64,000 nucleotides of DNA from a bacterium (GTDB lineage Bacteria > Zhuqueibacterota > QNDG01 > JAGLOF01): assembly GCA_016934955.1 (NCBI GenBank), contig JAFGRY010000010.1, positions 1 through 64,000 on the forward strand, read 5' to 3'. A model generated the notes under the pieces. The model saw only the letters and a program-made list of their open reading frames with translations. It did not search any database and had not been told where the DNA came from. Below are positions 17,495 through 25,001 of this stretch, piece by piece. The position numbers were made by a program, and so were the translations under genes. Numbering within the stretch: position 1 is the stretch's first letter; each line of letters opens with the position of its first letter.

Positions 17495-18571
17495 TCAATA
17501 CCCGAAATTGAACACCTGGGTGAAGGTGACATCTCCCTCGCTGCGATCGATGGGTTTGAAATCGTTCCAGCGCTTGATCCGGGTGATGATGCACCGTTCC
17601 ACCCGCTCGTTGTTAAGGGTGGAATTGACGATTTCCGCATCGGCAACCTCACCGTCGGCGTTAACGGTGATTCTGACCGTGACCTTGCCCTTGAGAGTCG
17701 GATGCCGCTTCAGCTCCCGCTCGTAGCAGTATTTTATGGCGCTGTAGTGGTCATAGATAACGCGCTGCAGTTCCTGGCCGCTGCGGTACACGCTGCCGTG
17801 GCCCCGTCCCGCCACGTCGGCGGGAGTTTCAACCTGCAGTTCACCTGAACGCGACAGTGACTGAGAGCCGGCGCTGCCTCGTTCCGTCACCAGATCATCG
17901 ATGGTGGCTCCCTGCTGGCCCGTACGGCCTCCCCGCGCGCCCGTACCGGTGCCGTCACCGCCTGCCAGCGTTGACCTTCCGGTCGTTTTCAGCCCGTCAG
18001 AGGATGCGAGCACTTCGTCGAGATCGGATCCGCCGCCCCGGCCCACGCTGCCCAGCACATCGGTCACGGAGCCGCTCCCCTGGCTGCCGCCGCTGGCGGT
18101 CAGAAGACCGAGCAGTCCTTTGCTGCTCACCTGTCTCGACATTTCGGCTCGCCTGGCGGAGGCGTCGGCCCGCCGGTTTGCATGCCGCACTTCGGCGACC
18201 GCGGTGCGGGATTCGCCGTTGTCCTCACCGCCGCTGCCGCCGCTCGTCTCCTCGGCAGCCACCGCTTCCTCGGCCGTCTCTTCCTCACCGCCCTGCGCCT
18301 CTCCGGAAGCGAACGTATTCCGGCTGTCGTCTGCGGTCCGTTCTTCCTTGAGAATGAACTGTGCGAACCGCTCCTGTATCCGCGAAATCTCTTTGTCGCT
18401 GAATTCACTTACCGGCCGGCGGGAGAGCGAATAGACGACAACACCCTCCAGGACCAGGCAGCAGAGAAAGAGGATCAGGAAGTGAAAATCGAAATCGCCG
18501 AAAAACGGCTTTTCGAATGATGTCGGTGCTAACGTAACCGCCCTGTTTTTAAGCGAACCGGTACTCATCAT
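17495..18571 (-). CDS. AgmX/PglI C-terminal (TonB-like) domain protein
   Basis: Protein of 358 residues; the ATG at 18571 overlaps the upstream ExbD stop (ATGA). One N-terminal membrane anchor lies at about residues 30-50 ('FHFLILFLCCLVLEGVVVY'), then a long low-complexity periplasmic linker rich in Gly, Glu, Ser and Ala (about 60-260). A C-terminal TonB-like fold spans about 270-358 ('KYCYERELKRHPTLKGKVTV', 'NADGEVADAEIV', 'RIKRWNDF'). This anchor-linker-TonB layout is seen in AgmX/GltJ of the Myxococcus Agl-Glt machinery and in TonB proteins: it transmits force from an ExbBD motor across the periplasm. It closes the seven-gene operon. Confidence 0.85.
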   Translation of the reverse strand: MMSTGSLKNRAVTLAPTSFEKPFFGDFDFHFLILFLCCLVLEGVVVYSLSRRPVSEFSDKEISRIQERFAQFILKEERTADDSRNTFASGEAQGGEEETAEEAVAAEETSGGSGGEDNGESRTAVAEVRHANRRADASARRAEMSRQVSSKGLLGLLTASGGSQGSGSVTDVLGSVGRGGGSDLDEVLASSDGLKTTGRSTLAGGDGTGTGARGGRTGQQGATIDDLVTERGSAGSQSLSRSGELQVETPADVAGRGHGSVYRSGQELQRVIYDHYSAIKYCYERELKRHPTLKGKVTVRITVNADGEVADAEIVNSTLNNERVERCIITRIKRWNDFKPIDRSEGDVTFTQVFNFGY

Positions 18572-19083
18572 GCCTCTTCTCTGTAAACAACAAGCCGCAT
18601 ATTTGGATAGCTGGACTGCCCGCATGTGTACATGACCCGTATCAGCAGCTTGTAGGGAATGTCCCTGTTGCCCTGAATCGTCACTTTACCGGAAAATGGG
18701 GCGCCGTACATCTCTTCCATCTTCACCGCTTCCGAGCCATACCGGTCAAGCACGGTTTTCAGAGCGGGAATGATGTACTCCTCCTGCTCGAGGATGGTGG
18801 AGACTTTTTCAACGGCCTGATTATTGACGAGGATCCAGTCATTCGAAACAGTCACATCGAGTCCCATTTCCGGTTCGTGCTGTATGGTGGAAGAGGGCAG
18901 CGTCAGATCCTGGGAGGGGCTGATGAGCTGCCCGTGGGTCGAATATGTTTTCAGCAGAAAGACCAGAATGATGGTAAACATATCCATCATCGATGTGAGC
19001 TGCAGCTTGACATCACGGTTTTGTGTTCTGTGTTTTTTGCGTTTTGAGGGAATTGCAGTCATGGTGTTCCTGTCATCGTGCAT
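18568..19083 (-). CDS. ExbD/TolR-family protein with the conserved Asp
   Basis: Protein of 171 residues. A basic N-terminus (KRKKHRTQNR) precedes one transmembrane helix at about residues 28-45 ('LTSMMDMFTIILVFLLKTYS'). Asp34 occupies the position of the proton-carrying Asp25 of E. coli ExbD, although the usual TP before it is TS. The periplasmic domain continues to residue 171. It shares one base with the stop of the preceding ExbD (TAATG) and overlaps the AgmX-like gene by 4 bases. It is predicted to form the plug of an ExbB ring that uses proton or sodium motive force. Its pairing with a second ExbD lacking the Asp is notable. Confidence 0.88.
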   Translation of the reverse strand: MHDDRNTMTAIPSKRKKHRTQNRDVKLQLTSMMDMFTIILVFLLKTYSTHGQLISPSQDLTLPSSTIQHEPEMGLDVTVSNDWILVNNQAVEKVSTILEQEEYIIPALKTVLDRYGSEAVKMEEMYGAPFSGKVTIQGNRDIPYKLLIRVMYTCGQSSYPNMRLVVYREEA

Positions 19084-19637
19084 TAAAATACTCCCGCGCT
19101 CAGGGAAACATCGGGAAACAGACTTTCCCGTTTGCCCTCTTTCATCACCGATCTTGACGCGTCCATGGTGCTGATAAGCGTCTGATAATCGATCTCGGGT
19201 TCTGCGAGAATGATGATCTGCTCCGTATCGGGATAGCTGGACGCCGCCCGGGATTTGATCTCGTAGAGTTTATCGGAAAGCGTGGCATAGTCATAGGCCC
19301 GGGAACCGGTCTCTCCCGGAAAACGGGGAATGGTCGGTTCGCCTTGAAGATTCCCGCTCAGCACGGCCAGAGAACTGGAGATGAAAAATCCGCGATCGGT
19401 AATCGTCACCGTGAGATCGAGCTTCTGTATATCCTCGCTGGGCATCGCCTCCAGCTGCTGACCCGCGGGACCTTTGGCCGCCGGCGGCAGATTCAGTTCA
19501 ATGACGCCGAGTTTAACGAATTCCGCTGACGTCAGCAGCAGGGGGATGAGCACGACCATCAGATTCATCATCGGCGTGATGTTGGCTTCTCCCTCTTCAT
19601 GCGGATGGCGGCCCCTTTTCGACGGTCGATAGGCCAT
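19083..19637 (-). CDS. ExbD-like protein with Asn in place of the key Asp
   Basis: Protein of 184 residues. The single transmembrane helix at about 20-38 reads 'ITPMMNLMVVLIPLLLTSA'. It keeps the TP of ExbD/TolR, but Asn25 occupies the site of the catalytic Asp25 of E. coli ExbD. The remainder is a periplasmic domain of about 140 residues. By analogy with charge-neutral ExbD mutants, this subunit should not carry protons by itself, suggesting a structural or asymmetric role beside the Asp-bearing ExbD encoded next. It begins one base after the ExbB stop. Confidence 0.88.
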   Translation of the reverse strand: MAYRPSKRGRHPHEEGEANITPMMNLMVVLIPLLLTSAEFVKLGVIELNLPPAAKGPAGQQLEAMPSEDIQKLDLTVTITDRGFFISSSLAVLSGNLQGEPTIPRFPGETGSRAYDYATLSDKLYEIKSRAASSYPDTEQIIILAEPEIDYQTLISTMDASRSVMKEGKRESLFPDVSLSAGVF

Positions 19638-19638
19638 C

Positions 19639-20295
19639 CTATTCCTCGCCGGTGATCAGGTTGATCAGTTTCACCGTATGTTCATCTATTTCATCAATGA
19701 TCCGGGTGGTTTTATTATTGAGAATCGTGTAGATGAGAATCGCCGGAATCGCCACCGCCAGACCGGTGAGCGTCGTGTTCATGGACACGGAAATACCCTG
19801 GGCAAGCAATCTCGATTTCTCGGCTGCATCGATCCCCGGCGCGGATACGGAACGGAACGAAAGGATAAGCCCGTATATGGTTCCCATCAGTCCGACCAGG
19901 GTGGCGATGTTTCCGATCATCGCCAGATAATTGGTGCGCGCCTGCAGTTTCGGAATCACCTCCAGGGTGCCTTCATCGACGGCATTCTGAATCGCCGAGG
20001 CACTGGGTGTCTTCTGCCGGGACGCCCGCATCAGGCCGGACAGCACGATCTGGGGCAGCGCTTTGCCGTTGGCGCTGCGGCAGAGCTGAATCGCCTTTTT
20101 ATAATTGTTTTCGCTGATAAGCTTGCGTATATAGGCCATGAATTTCGCCGCATCGATATTTGATTTAATATAAATATAGTGGGTGCGCTCGATTGCGATG
20201 GTAATCATAAACCCCGCGATGATCAGCAGCGCCCACATAAAGAGCCATCCGCTGCCGGCTCCGGGAATAAAACTGTGCCAGAATTCAGCCATCAA
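19639..20295 (-). CDS. MotA/TolQ/ExbB proton-channel family protein
   Basis: Protein of 218 residues with three transmembrane helices: about 16-36 ('GWLFMWALLIIAGFMITIAI'), about 123-146 ('GNIATLVGLMGTIYGLILSF') and about 165-192 ('NTTLTGLAVAIPAILIYTIL'). The second and third carry the family's conserved Thr residues and small-residue packing. The Glu after the first helix (AIERTHY) matches other ExbB proteins. It should form the pentameric stator-like motor with the two downstream ExbDs. It starts 18 bases after the small exported protein gene. Confidence 0.92.
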   Translation of the reverse strand: MMAEFWHSFIPGAGSGWLFMWALLIIAGFMITIAIERTHYIYIKSNIDAAKFMAYIRKLISENNYKKAIQLCRSANGKALPQIVLSGLMRASRQKTPSASAIQNAVDEGTLEVIPKLQARTNYLAMIGNIATLVGLMGTIYGLILSFRSVSAPGIDAAEKSRLLAQGISVSMNTTLTGLAVAIPAILIYTILNNKTTRIIDEIDEHTVKLINLITGEE

Positions 20296-20313
20296 TTACC
20301 TCCAACGTAGGAT

Positions 20314-20718
20314 TCAGTCAGTCTCTTTTTTCCGTTCTTTTTCAAGTGCCTGTTTTATACTCTGCACCCGTTCAACCTGATGCAATTCCTGTTTCGGCTT
20401 GTATAGTCCGCTTTCCTTGTCGTTCAGTTCGTTCTGGAAACTTCGCTCCAGCTGCCGCTCTTTCAGCTTGGGTTCGAGCCGCTTCGGCACGATCATGACA
20501 CCGGGCTTGCTGACCCTGCCCTCGATAAAGATCTCATCGAGCACGATCTCACCCTTGCTGTTCATCGAATCGGCCTTCGCCGTCGTCTCACCGCTCGTAT
20601 GTTTCACCTTCATTGTATCGACTTTCACATCCTGGCTCCACACCGGTGCGGCGGCCAGGCATGCAGCGACACACAGCAGCGGCAGAATGTGTGTGTTCAT
20701 TGACGTTTTCACGGTCAT
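20314..20718 (-). CDS. Small exported protein of the TPR-ExbBD operon
   Basis: Protein of 134 residues with a signal peptide (residues about 1-28, 'LLCVAACLAAAPVWSQ'). The mature part has a short beta-type segment ('GEIVLDEIFIEGRVSKPGVM', about 54-73) and then a highly charged helical tail rich in Glu, Lys, Arg and Gln. No family recognised. It overlaps the large TPR gene by 4 bases and precedes ExbB by 18, so it is almost certainly part of the same complex, perhaps an adaptor between TPR protein and motor (inference). Confidence 0.75.
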   Translation of the reverse strand: MTVKTSMNTHILPLLCVAACLAAAPVWSQDVKVDTMKVKHTSGETTAKADSMNSKGEIVLDEIFIEGRVSKPGVMIVPKRLEPKLKERQLERSFQNELNDKESGLYKPKQELHQVERVQSIKQALEKERKKETD

Positions 20719-23700
20719 TTCTCCCTTCCGGTTTGCGGGGGCAGGGGTATATAACGGATGGTCACATCAGCGTAGAATGAAAACCCCGTGTCCCTCCGGT
20801 GTAAAAACACGACCAGGTTGTCCCCCTGTCTGAGTTTCTCACCGGACAGTGCACAAACCATGCCATTTTCGGCTTCGATGAGCGTATTGTTGACGACGAT
20901 ATGCTCCGGAATGGTTGTCTGGAACGAGATCGTTCCCGACATCGGATACCCCGGAACATAGATGCTCTTCCTGATGATAATCGTGTCGGGCACGGCCTGT
21001 TCGGCATCATCTACCCGTACCCTGCCCCAGATCAGGGCGCTGGGGGACTGGATCGGATGCTTCCAGCCCTGCACCGTCGTCAGGGCGGACACGCCCCCTT
21101 CAGTGAGCCCTTCATGATAGTACCAGGACGAATCCGTGCGCACGCTTATCCGATAGATCGAATCGGTATACTCCGCTTCGAACCGTTCCGGATCGGACTG
21201 CATCAGACGCACCAGCAGCGTGTTGCCGTAGGCTCCTGAACCGGGGAGCTCCCTGTAGGCGTTATAGGCTGTTTCAAGCAGTTCCAGACGACATTCCTGA
21301 AGGAAAAAGATATTGTCTTCAAAAACAGTTAACGCGTCTTCAAACAAGAGGTTATCATCTGCCTGAAACAGGTCGTCCGCCCGCTTGCGATACCCCTCAC
21401 CGATAGCCAGTAATATATCTATTGTATCAACGGTTGTCAAGGCAAAATCCACAAGACGGGTATTCACCGCTTCGACCGATCCGCCGTTTTCTCCGGCATC
21501 AGCCACATGCTGCGCACCTTCGAGGAAGAAATGGACCGCGGCTTTCCCATACGTTTTCGCGAGTTCGGTGAGGTTGATCATGGAGGTGGGAAGACTTTCC
21601 GCCGGAGCCATTTTTCGATCGAGAGCCGCGTATGCGTAGCGCCGGCTCAATGTTCTCAGGGACTCGTACGCGTCAAGCGTCAGATCACCGTACTCACGGA
21701 AAAGCATGAGGCTGTAGCTGTTGATCTTCGCCTGGGAATCGCGGCGCCACTGATTGTCAATGCCGAGGCTGTCCGAGACGTGCACGGTGCGTTCATGGGC
21801 GGCCACGATGTTGTCTGCCAGCGGCTTTGCAATTTTAAACAGCACCTGGTTCCGGTACTCCAGTTTGGCGACATCGTCGAGGTCGGCGGGAACCGGCGTA
21901 TCCAGGAAACGCTGCAGCGATTCACTGTTCATTTCAGCGATGGTGTAGAGTATTTCCGATATCTTCTCTTCCGTGCGCGCCTGCCATTCACCGGTGCCGG
22001 CACCGGATTCCGCGGCCGCCGCGGAACCGCCGAACGTATGAATGGCGTCCAGAGCGTCGATGAAGGCGGAAATGGCCCGCTCGTAAATATCGATGGCTCG
22101 TTCGTTGACCTCTTTCTGCTTCAGCACCAGCTCTTCCTCACTCAGCAGCGGCAGCTGCTGCCGCCGCCAGGTGAGCGCGTAATCCTCAAAAATCTGTCCA
22201 AGACAGAAGACCGACTCCGGCAGTCTTGACGTCTTGTAGGCGGCGATCCTGGTATACTGGTCGGTGAGCTGGCCCAGAAGGCGCTGCTTTTCGCGCAGTG
22301 ACTGGTCGAATCTCGACCGGGGCAGCAGAAGCTGGATGGTGTTGAATCTGCGATGGATCAGTTTCGTCTGCAGGAACAGAGCTTCGGAAACATAGTACCC
22401 GTCGAGCTCTTTTCCCTGCTCTATCCAGCGGATACCTGTTTCATGGGCGGTCGCGAACTGCTGCTCGGCCTTGTCGTATTCACCCCTGGCCTGGTAGTAG
22501 ACGCCGAGCTTGAAATGGACCTCCACATTCAGCGGTGATTCCGGGAACCGCTCCGCAAAGCTGGTGAAGGTGCGCATCCCGCTTGCCGTGTCTCCCAGAG
22601 CCAGGTAGCACTCCCCGGTGCGGTAAAAAATCACTTCGGCATCCCCTGAATCCGGATAGGTCTCGGCATAGGTCTGCCCGGCGGTGATCGCCTTCCGGTA
22701 CTCCCCCGCTTTCTCAAAGAAAATAAAGGAGTTATAGAGGGCGTCCCGTTTCCTCATGCCGTCCTCCGCCCGCTCAGCCAGCAGGGCGTAATAGGTGGCG
22801 GCCTTCAGGTAATTGCCGGTCTCGGCATAGTCGAGGGCAAGGTTGTTATAGGCATCATACAGCAGCGGCGATGCCGGATAGACGCTGATGATATTTTCAT
22901 AGGCGCTGATGGCCGACTTGAAATCAGCGTCTTTCTCATAGTAAAGCGCGGCATTGAAGAGCGCCCGGTCCGCGAATTCCATTGTCGGCGCTTCCAGGGC
23001 CATTCTGTGAAATTCCCTGGCGGCCAGGCTGCTGCTCTGATGTTCGGCAAAGGTCTGAGCGTTCAGAAAAATCGCCTCTCCGAGCCGTTTTTTCGCCCGC
23101 TCTTCAATCTCTTTTACTGGCTTGGCGCTGAGAATTCGTTTTGCCAGCTGTTCCGCGCTCTTGTAATCCTTTTTCCCGAAGTAACTGTCAAGGATCGACA
23201 GTTTGACGGTGTTGATCTGATCGCTCTCCGGGAAGTACTGCACGAGCGTGTTGAAGTACTTGATCGCCTCCGAGAACTGATTGTGGATGTAGTAAAGGGC
23301 GCCGGCATTGGCCAGGATCAGCGGTGTGTTCTCTTCATCGAAGGGAAACAGCTTGATATAGTTGTCGTAGGCCATCGCCTGCCAGCTCTCGGCGGTGCTC
23401 AACGGCCGGGGGGCATCGATGTCCGCCCCGCCCGCGGGCGCAGGGGTGCCGGTGCTCCGCTGCTCGATGGCCACCAGCGAATCACTGACGACAATCGCGT
23501 TGGCCGCGGCGTCGCGAATCGAGGAGAGCCCCTTGTTCCGCGCGAATGTCTCGTATTTACGGGTATTGTAGACCATGCAGATAGTGAGGTATTCCTGCAG
23601 GGCGTCCTTGTAGAGGGCGAGACGGGTATCCAGGATGAGGGCGATATTCCAGCGGATCATATAGGCATATTCATCTTCAGGGAAATTATCGAGATAGGTC

Positions 23701-25001
23701 CTGCCCATCTCCACCGCCTGCTCATAGATGGCTCTGCTGCCGTGTGCACCGGCCTGTTCGATCAGCGTATTGATATTTTCCCGCAGCGCCTGTTCCGTAA
23801 GCCGATAGGCGGTGAGTTTCGCATTCTCATCATCGATCTGCTCCCACCAGACGCTTCCTTTTTTGTAGGTGAGAAACAGTTTGTACCGTTCCTCAAAGGC
23901 GCTGTCGTCGTCATCCACCAGCAGGTAGCAATCGACAATCTTCCGCATGGTGATGGGCGCATCCGCAGCATCGGGTGCGAATTCCAGGAAATAACTGTAG
24001 GCCGTTATCGCATTGGTGTATTCCTCTTTCTGCTCCATGTACACATCACCCAGGTTGCGCATGACGGCCCTGCTCCAGTCCGGGCGCCCGATACCGTTGA
24101 GATACTCGACGGCTTTCTGCGGGCCGCCGTAATCGTGAAAACTGATGGCAATGTATTCCAGCGCCTCTTCCATCAGGTCCACGCCCGCCGACTCACCCTC
24201 CGGATCGTACTTTCTGGTCAGGGTCACATCCTCAACCAGGGCGGTGAAATAGCTGATGGCCTGTACATACTCACTCAGCCGGTAATAGGACCAGCCGAGC
24301 TTGTAAAGCGATTCGCCGTACCGGGCGTTGGTTTTATAGGGTCCGATCGCCTTGTAATACTCGATGGCCGTCTCCAGGTCATTGACCGGCGGATTGAAAT
24401 AGTATTCACCCAGGCGCATATAGGCTTCCGGAACGTAGGGGCTGTTGGGATAGGTCTCCGTCAGATACCGGTATATGTCGTTCGCCCGTTCATGATCCCC
24501 CATCTCCTCATAGAGAAATGCCTTGTTATAAACGGCATCATCCACAAGGTCACTTTCGGGCAGCTCATCGAGAATACGCTCATACAGCCCCAGCGGCTTT
24601 GAAAGATCGAGCACCGGTTCATTCCCGCTGAATGGTTCACCGGACTGTTCCGCGGCGATTATCGCCTGTTCATACTCGTCCATGGCCGAGATATAGTCGT
24701 CTTTGGCCTGGTAGTAGTAGAGATCAGCGAGCCTGATGAGCATTTCATCAAGCATTTTCGCATCGGGATTGACCGCAAGCAGCTTCTCCCCGTCATCTAT
24801 GCCCTTCTGGATAAGATCCTGCTTCTCCTGCTGAAGGGACTGCAGCTCCAGCACATAGTAGCGGCGGTAGCTCTGCAGTTCAGGCAGCGAAAGCACGTGA
24901 AATGTTGAATCCAGACTCTCGGTCGCGAGCTGTCCCCTGAGAACCTGCGGCTGTACAAGCAGCCACACCGGCAGCAGATAGGTGAAAAGGAGCCGTCTCA
25001 T
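20715..25001 (-). CDS. Very large periplasmic tetratricopeptide-repeat protein
   Basis: Protein of 1428 residues with a signal peptide (about 1-23). Many TPR units are visible from about residue 150 to 900, for example 'AIEYYKAIGPYKTNARYGES', 'AISYFTALVEDVTLTRKYDP', 'AIKYFNTLVQYFPESDQINT' and 'AEQQFATAHETGIRWIEQGK'. A helical region follows, and the last 180 residues look beta-rich ('SALIWGRVRVDDAEQAVPDT', 'SFYADVTIRYIPL'). Long TPR proteins of this sort form periplasmic scaffolds, as with AglT/PglI and Glt proteins of Myxococcus gliding. Position between another TPR gene and ExbB/ExbD genes, with 4-base overlaps on both sides, makes it a likely structural component of that machine. Confidence 0.85.
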   Translation of the reverse strand: MRRLLFTYLLPVWLLVQPQVLRGQLATESLDSTFHVLSLPELQSYRRYYVLELQSLQQEKQDLIQKGIDDGEKLLAVNPDAKMLDEMLIRLADLYYYQAKDDYISAMDEYEQAIIAAEQSGEPFSGNEPVLDLSKPLGLYERILDELPESDLVDDAVYNKAFLYEEMGDHERANDIYRYLTETYPNSPYVPEAYMRLGEYYFNPPVNDLETAIEYYKAIGPYKTNARYGESLYKLGWSYYRLSEYVQAISYFTALVEDVTLTRKYDPEGESAGVDLMEEALEYIAISFHDYGGPQKAVEYLNGIGRPDWSRAVMRNLGDVYMEQKEEYTNAITAYSYFLEFAPDAADAPITMRKIVDCYLLVDDDDSAFEERYKLFLTYKKGSVWWEQIDDENAKLTAYRLTEQALRENINTLIEQAGAHGSRAIYEQAVEMGRTYLDNFPEDEYAYMIRWNIALILDTRLALYKDALQEYLTICMVYNTRKYETFARNKGLSSIRDAAANAIVVSDSLVAIEQRSTGTPAPAGGADIDAPRPLSTAESWQAMAYDNYIKLFPFDEENTPLILANAGALYYIHNQFSEAIKYFNTLVQYFPESDQINTVKLSILDSYFGKKDYKSAEQLAKRILSAKPVKEIEERAKKRLGEAIFLNAQTFAEHQSSSLAAREFHRMALEAPTMEFADRALFNAALYYEKDADFKSAISAYENIISVYPASPLLYDAYNNLALDYAETGNYLKAATYYALLAERAEDGMRKRDALYNSFIFFEKAGEYRKAITAGQTYAETYPDSGDAEVIFYRTGECYLALGDTASGMRTFTSFAERFPESPLNVEVHFKLGVYYQARGEYDKAEQQFATAHETGIRWIEQGKELDGYYVSEALFLQTKLIHRRFNTIQLLLPRSRFDQSLREKQRLLGQLTDQYTRIAAYKTSRLPESVFCLGQIFEDYALTWRRQQLPLLSEEELVLKQKEVNERAIDIYERAISAFIDALDAIHTFGGSAAAAESGAGTGEWQARTEEKISEILYTIAEMNSESLQRFLDTPVPADLDDVAKLEYRNQVLFKIAKPLADNIVAAHERTVHVSDSLGIDNQWRRDSQAKINSYSLMLFREYGDLTLDAYESLRTLSRRYAYAALDRKMAPAESLPTSMINLTELAKTYGKAAVHFFLEGAQHVADAGENGGSVEAVNTRLVDFALTTVDTIDILLAIGEGYRKRADDLFQADDNLLFEDALTVFEDNIFFLQECRLELLETAYNAYRELPGSGAYGNTLLVRLMQSDPERFEAEYTDSIYRISVRTDSSWYYHEGLTEGGVSALTTVQGWKHPIQSPSALIWGRVRVDDAEQAVPDTIIIRKSIYVPGYPMSGTISFQTTIPEHIVVNNTLIEAENGMVCALSGEKLRQGDNLVVFLHRRDTGFSFYADVTIRYIPLPPQTGREK

